DNA of 64,000 nt, from contig OZ017754.1 in the NCBI GenBank assembly GCA_963969365.1, forward strand, positions 558,001 through 622,000, read 5' to 3'. Below, in pieces: positions 59,391 through 64,000 of the stretch. Every line of letters begins with the position of its first letter. Within the stretch, counting starts at the first letter, position 1. The notes beneath the pieces were generated by a model. It saw only the letters and a program-made list of their open reading frames with translations, had not been told where the DNA came from and made no database searches. The stretch is from Asterochloris sp. CNOR1. Taxonomy: Eukaryota; Chlorophyta; Trebouxiophyceae; Trebouxiales; Trebouxiaceae. The position numbers were made by a program, and so were the translations under genes.

Positions 59391-62300
59391 ATGGCGACCT
59401 CCCCCACTGCCATGGGCATGGATCAGCAGGCCATTGCGGACCTGACAGGCATTGGGCAGAAGCTGGGCATGTCCTCGTTGGCCGTGGAGCAGGCCAGGGA
59501 TTTGCTAAGCGCCAGCCTCTGCGAGGAGCAAACGGAGCAGCCCAAGGACAGGGAGTGGCTGGCCTGCATGGCTTTCATCGGGGAGTGCCTCGCTCAGACT
59601 CCCGCGCACCAGCAGAAGCCGGGCCGGCTCAGCGAGATCCTGGGGACCTGTGGAGTGGGGTGAGGCCCTGCATGAGCATGCAGCTTTACCAAATCAGGCG
59701 CCGGGCAAATCGGCGCCAACCATGGGAGGGCCGGTGAGCCAGCTCCATCGGTGCCCCCCTTCGAGCCCCTGCTGGTGCCTGTTGCAGGCTGGAGGACTTC
59801 CTGAAGGAGCTGCCGGTGGCTGTGAAGCGGGCTGAGCCCATGCTGGCCCGGAAGGGGTTGTCTGGCCAGCCTCTGGAGAGGAGGCTCAGGCTTAGGGAGC
59901 TCCAGACCAGCTTTGTATACTCCACGGTGCTGGCAAAAAAGTGCAAGGCAAGCAGCAGAAAGAGCCCACGGCAACATTGCAAACTTGTCCTTGGGGGATG
60001 CACAAATGCGCAACCCATTGCTTCCACGGCTCTGAAGTAGCCCTGCATGACTTCACGGCCGTTCAACATGCAGCAGGCACCATTCTGCTGGGCAGCACAG
60101 CGGCCTGCCCTTGCACTCAAAGGGCAGGGGCCATTGCCTATGAGGCAGGGCATGCATGGCACCCACTACGTTCCTTCCCGCCAGCAGTACTGTCCCGAAT
60201 TTGCAGCAGGTTACTACGGCCCCGGCTGATGTCATAATCTCCTGCCGCTGCCCTGCAGGACCTCGTGCACAGCTATTTTGCCGTGTCAGTGAGCGCTCAG
60301 GCGGCGCAGGACCCCAGCAGCGCCTTCCATGCGGCCTGGCTGCTGTTTGTGACAGCCAAGGCCTGCCTGCTGCAGCCGTACCCAGACCTGGTGACCAGCT
60401 TCAATCTGCTGATCTGTGTGGTCAATGAGATGCTGGCTCACATGCCAGCGGCGGAGCGCAGCGTCCAGCTGACAGAGGCTGCCTTCTTCCCCATCCGGAC
60501 AGAGACCAATGCTGTCGACACACTGCAGTCCCTATGTCTGACCAATAAGGGAAACCTCCATGCGGTGCGGGCTGTGAACGCCAGCCTGGATCTGCTGCTG
60601 GGGCAGGCAGTCGTGGCAGCTGGGGACGATGGGAAGGCGCCCTTGCAGCCGCACGAAGAGCACCCCACAGGGGGAGCCCTCACCAGCTGCAGCTACTACC
60701 CTGGGTGGCTCTCCAGCCCCCAGGCGACGGCGGCCATCAGCCAGCAGCTGGCCGCTCAGTATGAACGGACATATGCGGCGGGCGGGCAGGTGGACGAGCG
60801 CCCGTTCCTGGAGAGGGCGGCCCAGCAGCAGCTGATGGCTGCCCAGGCGCAGGGGCCGCCCAGCATGACCAAGTGCACTGTGGGGACGCCCAGGATGTGA
60901 GTACATTGCAGGGCACAATGCGTATGGGGCAGTTTAAGCTTGGCTTCATGATGCAGCAGAGGGGAAACTCTGGAAAGGGCGCTTAGGGCAGAAAGCATGC
61001 GTGCTGTGCACTGCTGAAGTCCGGTCCTGGGTGCCAGGTGAACGGTGGGATGCTGAGAATGTGAGAGCTTTGCTCGGCGGTTTTAGTAATATGTGTCGTG
61101 TGGCCTGCAATGGCAGTGCGCAGGAGAGAAGCTGTACAAGGGCCTTGTGTTGAATGCAACAACCCAGCTTGCTGCATTCAGGTGCTGAACTGGAGGATTT
61201 GCATTGGCAGTACTCATGGGAGGCAAGGGGGCCACAAGCGGCATACCTGAGCACCACTGATGCCACACTTTTCACACTCAGAAAATCAGAGGTTTTTGGA
61301 CTGATGAGTTGCATGAGCTGATTCGTTGTGCAGTGCGCTGCAGAAGCCCAGCTACTCCCTTGTCCTGGGACAGCATCCGCGGTCAGCAAGCCATGGTACT
61401 GAATCACGGCATGGTGTGCTGTAGGATGCATGGGCAGAGGGCATTCCCCTCGCCCATGGGCAGGCCAGCCATCAGCAAGCCCATGCGCACGCCCTCGCCC
61501 AAGCAGCGCCACCCCAGCGGCATGTTTGGGTTGGCCCAGACGCCGGTGCACGCCAGCCTTGCGCAGGGGATCCCGTCGACGCCCATCTCAGGCGCCATGT
61601 CTGCAGCAGCCTGGCTGCAGGACGTGGCCACCCGTGGGCCAGCACAGGTGCAGTTGACCTCTTTGACTGTGCTGAGGCCAGATGTCACATGTCAGCTCAT
61701 GCTGGGACAGTGAGGTGTGGCTTGTCCGGCAGCAATGTGGAGCGCAGGACTTGGCGCTATGCAAGCTGCCTGGAGGTTCAAGTATCAGCCTATAGCATAT
61801 TACCTAGCATTCTTGCAGTGGGTCTGTGGGATGCACTGACCATGGCCATGTGGAGCTCCACCCAAAGCCCTTGTGCAGTTGTTGCGCGCAGATTGCGCTA
61901 GAGGTAGGCCATGGGCACATTCTGCACAGCTTCAGGAACCAAGTAGGTGGGGTACACCACCTGAAGCCCATGCTGCTGCCCCTGAATGGCCCTCTGCTGT
62001 TGCTGTCTGCAGCCCTCGCATCAGCTGCTGCGCTACTTCAGCAGCTGCGACAGAGACCTGACGCTGGACATTGCTGCGCGGGTACATCAGCTTGCAGATG
62101 CCGTCTTTCCCATCAGCAAGCGGCCAGCCACCCACATACATGTCAATCTGTCTCATGTTGAGATTGAGCGCCGTGAGCAGGTGTGCAGCTCTTGATTTGT
62201 CCAGGCATGTGCTGCTGCTGGTATGTTTGAGGGCCTGAGTGTCCTGCTGTCGGAAGGAGGGGCCAGTTGGCTGCAGCACAGCAACTTCAAAATGGCAGGT

Positions 62301-64000
62301 GGACGTCAGCTGAGAGTGTCACTGCAACCTTGCCTGAGCAGGTATGGAAGCTGCAGGACGTCAAGCTGTGCGTCTAGGCATTTGGGTGCTGTCGCTGTTG
62401 AGGTTGCATGACAATCATGTCAATTGCAATCAGCAAATTGCACAGCTGCACTCTGCTGCTAAAAGTGCTGCTGTTGGTTGCAGGGCATCAAGCTGTATTG
62501 CTCAGGTACTGGAGAGCTCAACATGTGTCAGCTGCCATTTAGCTTGAGGAGTGCATTGGTGCCTTTGCAGGGCGTTGCCCTGAGTCGGCTGCCACCCACA
62601 GCCAACGCCCTTAGTGCTGCTGTTGCAGAGCCTCAAGCTGTGTTGCAGGGTGTGAGAGTACAATTAATCTTGTCTCAGCTTGGGCCATTGCCCAACCGAG
62701 CTTCTGCTGCAGGTGAACAAGCTGTGTCAGCTGCCGCCAAGCTTATACTGCATCCTGCTGCTTCAGGGCATCAAACTGTACTATCGAGTGCTGGAGAGCA
62801 TGTTGAAGGTGGAGGAGCAGCGCACAGGCATCTCCAACTTCACCAGCCTGCTGGGCAGGAATTCTTTCCACAAGTGCCTGCTGGCCTGCGCATTTGAGAC
62901 GGTGGCTTCCTGTTACAAGATAGTGAGCGCCTCTTTGCTGACCTTCCGCATCTGGCAGTTGAACATGATGCTGCCTGCTGCACCACGTCTTCAGTCACAG
63001 GTTTGCATCGGTAGTCTCATCGACTTGTCACGTGTAAGGCCAGTTGCGCCACCTTGATGAAGTGCACCTGTCCTGGACCTGGTGGGTCTGCTCCACATTC
63101 CTGTCACTCCCACTGGGATTCCTACGGTGCCCTCACCTGCCGTGCAGCCGACAGTGGTATTCCCAGCCATCCTGGACTTGCTGGAGCTGCACGCCTTTGA
63201 CCTGTGCAAGATCATCGACCCCTTTGTACGTTACGAGCCCACCATGCCGCGCGACATCCGGCGGCACCTTTTCTCCATCGAGGAGAAGATCTTGGAGTCC
63301 ATGGCCTGGGCTCAGGGTTCCACTCTGTATCCTCTGCTCATCATGGCCTGCGGGGGCAGCACGCCTGCCACCAGCAGGGTGGACGGCGTGCAGGGGAGGG
63401 ACAGCGCAGGTGAGCAGCATGTCATTGCGCAGCAGCATGTCCTGAGCAATGGGGAGCATGCTCTAGCACATGCTGGTCATGGCATGTGGGGACAACACAC
63501 CAGCAACCAGCAAGGTAGGTGCGGGCAAGGGAGGGGCGGCGCCAGTGAGCAGCAGGACCTTCCTTTATCTACAATTCCTAGGCATAAGGGCTCGCTCTAG
63601 CCCGTGCTCATCATGGCCTGCAGTGGTAGCACGCCAGCCATCAGCAAGGTTGAGGGCATGCAGCGGAAAGACAGTGGCAGTGAGCACCATGTCATCTTGC
63701 ATCTACATGTGCTGTGCACAGCAGTGCATGTCCTTCGGGGCAGCCTGGCGGGATTGAGGCCTGCAGGGGAGGGTGTTTGCAGGACTGCGCAGTCTGTTTG
63801 ACTGCATGTCCCTGTGCATCTGCATAGCTAGCAAATACTGTTGTCTGACAGGCTGGTCTGAAGAGTACCTGGGCCCAACACGCTTTGATTTTGCCGCTAT
63901 TATTGGATCCTCATGGCTTCTCCTTGAAAGACTCAGCTTCCTCCGGCAAGGCATAGCATTTGCGGCTTTCCTTTGGCAGCCTAGCTTCTCTGGCTTGCTG
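59391..64000 (+). CDS. RBR: Retinoblastoma-related protein (RBR/MAT3), 3' end beyond window
   Basis: Exons 59391-59659, 59788-59947, 60259-60896, 61425-61647, 62013-62180, 62767-62922 and 63148-63409 join in phase, and a further exon probably starts at 63852. The N-terminal cyclin-like part has [19 protein letters not shown] and [16 protein letters not shown]. The pocket A box includes [71 protein letters not shown] and [16 protein letters not shown] Thr-Pro/Ser-Pro-rich linker ([20 protein letters not shown]) before the pocket holds likely cyclin-dependent kinase sites. The pocket B box lies beyond the window. RBR holds E2F/DP in check and in green algae sets the size threshold for division. 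The intron after 59947 has a GC donor. Two introns carry splice-junction copies. Confidence 0.95.
59948..59953 (+). other. GC-AG intron donor (AAG|GCAAGC) in RBR
   Basis: The exon ends AAAAAGTGCAAG, followed by GCAAGC. Joining to the acceptor at 60258 gives [15 protein letters not shown] in frame, in the position of the conserved RBR helix. No GT donor gives an open frame. Confidence 0.82.
62345..62800 (+). repeat. Array of acceptor/exon-head copies before an RBR pocket exon
   Basis: The true junction TTCAGGGCATCAAACTGTAC at 62762 has upstream echoes near 62349 (GCAGGACGTCAAGCTGTG), 62480 (GCAGGGCATCAAGCTGTA), 62625 (GCAGAGCCTCAAGCTGTG) and 62711 (GCAGGTGAACAAGCTGTG). All lie in the intron that starts at 62181. 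Confidence 0.85.
63333..63705 (+). repeat. Three-copy exon tail/donor repeat in RBR
   Basis: The exon tail starting CTCATCATGGCCTG at 63337 and ending at the donor at 63410 recurs from about 63473 and 63607, spacing about 136 and 134. Copies keep AGCACGCC/AACACACC, the CAGCAAGGT part and the post-donor GTGAGCA.CATGTCAT segment. Confidence 0.9.

Overview
This window looks like nuclear DNA from a unicellular green alga, probably a trebouxiophyte or related core chlorophyte. The basis is many short exons separated by introns of about 100-1000 bases, 3' splice sites that are very often CTGCAG, moderately high GC, and gene content: plastid CYP97B, a plastid-type ferredoxin and HNH protein, a type-B response regulator, a VAMP72-class SNARE, an SPX-RING ligase, an ACL5-type aminopropyltransferase and a retinoblastoma-related protein. 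Species assignment is inference. Most gene models were built by hand by joining exons at matching splice phases; most totals are divisible by three.

Layout. 1-1293 (+): 3' end of an unrecognised His/Gln-rich protein. 1519-7203 (-): CYP97B cytochrome P450, ten exons, 587 aa. 7738-8640 (+): plastid-type [2Fe-2S] ferredoxin, divergent from CYP97B. 9027-10797 (-): plastid-type HNH protein. About 11754-12790 (+): decayed non-LTR retrotransposon. 13158-14165 (-): unknown protein with a signal peptide. 14166-16352: poorly resolved, with possible orphan exons. 16353-22738 (+): type-B (receiver plus GARP) response regulator, 5' end unresolved. 23247-24114 (-): unrecognised gene. 24424-29401 (+): 540-aa plastid-targeted helical-repeat-like protein. 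29590-31801 (+): VAMP7/VAMP72 R-SNARE. 32282-41712 (-): KDM2-like JmjC protein whose iron ligands appear lost. 42750-49162 (+): SPX-RING E3 ligase of the NLA/BAH1 type. 49588-55756 (-): GH1 family glycosidase. 56110-59187 (+): thermospermine synthase. 59391 to the window end (+): retinoblastoma-related protein, cut by the window edge.

The most striking signal cuts across genes. Many introns contain one to five decayed tandem copies of the adjoining splice junction. These are either acceptor plus exon head, lying upstream of the real exon, or exon tail plus donor, lying downstream of it. Spacing is often 100-120 bases. At least eight genes show this, which suggests that introns here grow, and perhaps arise, by tandem duplication of exon-edge segments. 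The window also has several clear GC-AG introns, always with a strong GCAAGY or GCAGGT donor.

Functionally the window is mostly housekeeping and regulatory. Plastid redox and carotenoid-type oxidation (CYP97B, ferredoxin) sit side by side. Phosphorelay, cell-cycle, polyamine, phosphate-linked ubiquitylation and chromatin genes follow. No CRISPR array, tRNA or rRNA gene was seen.
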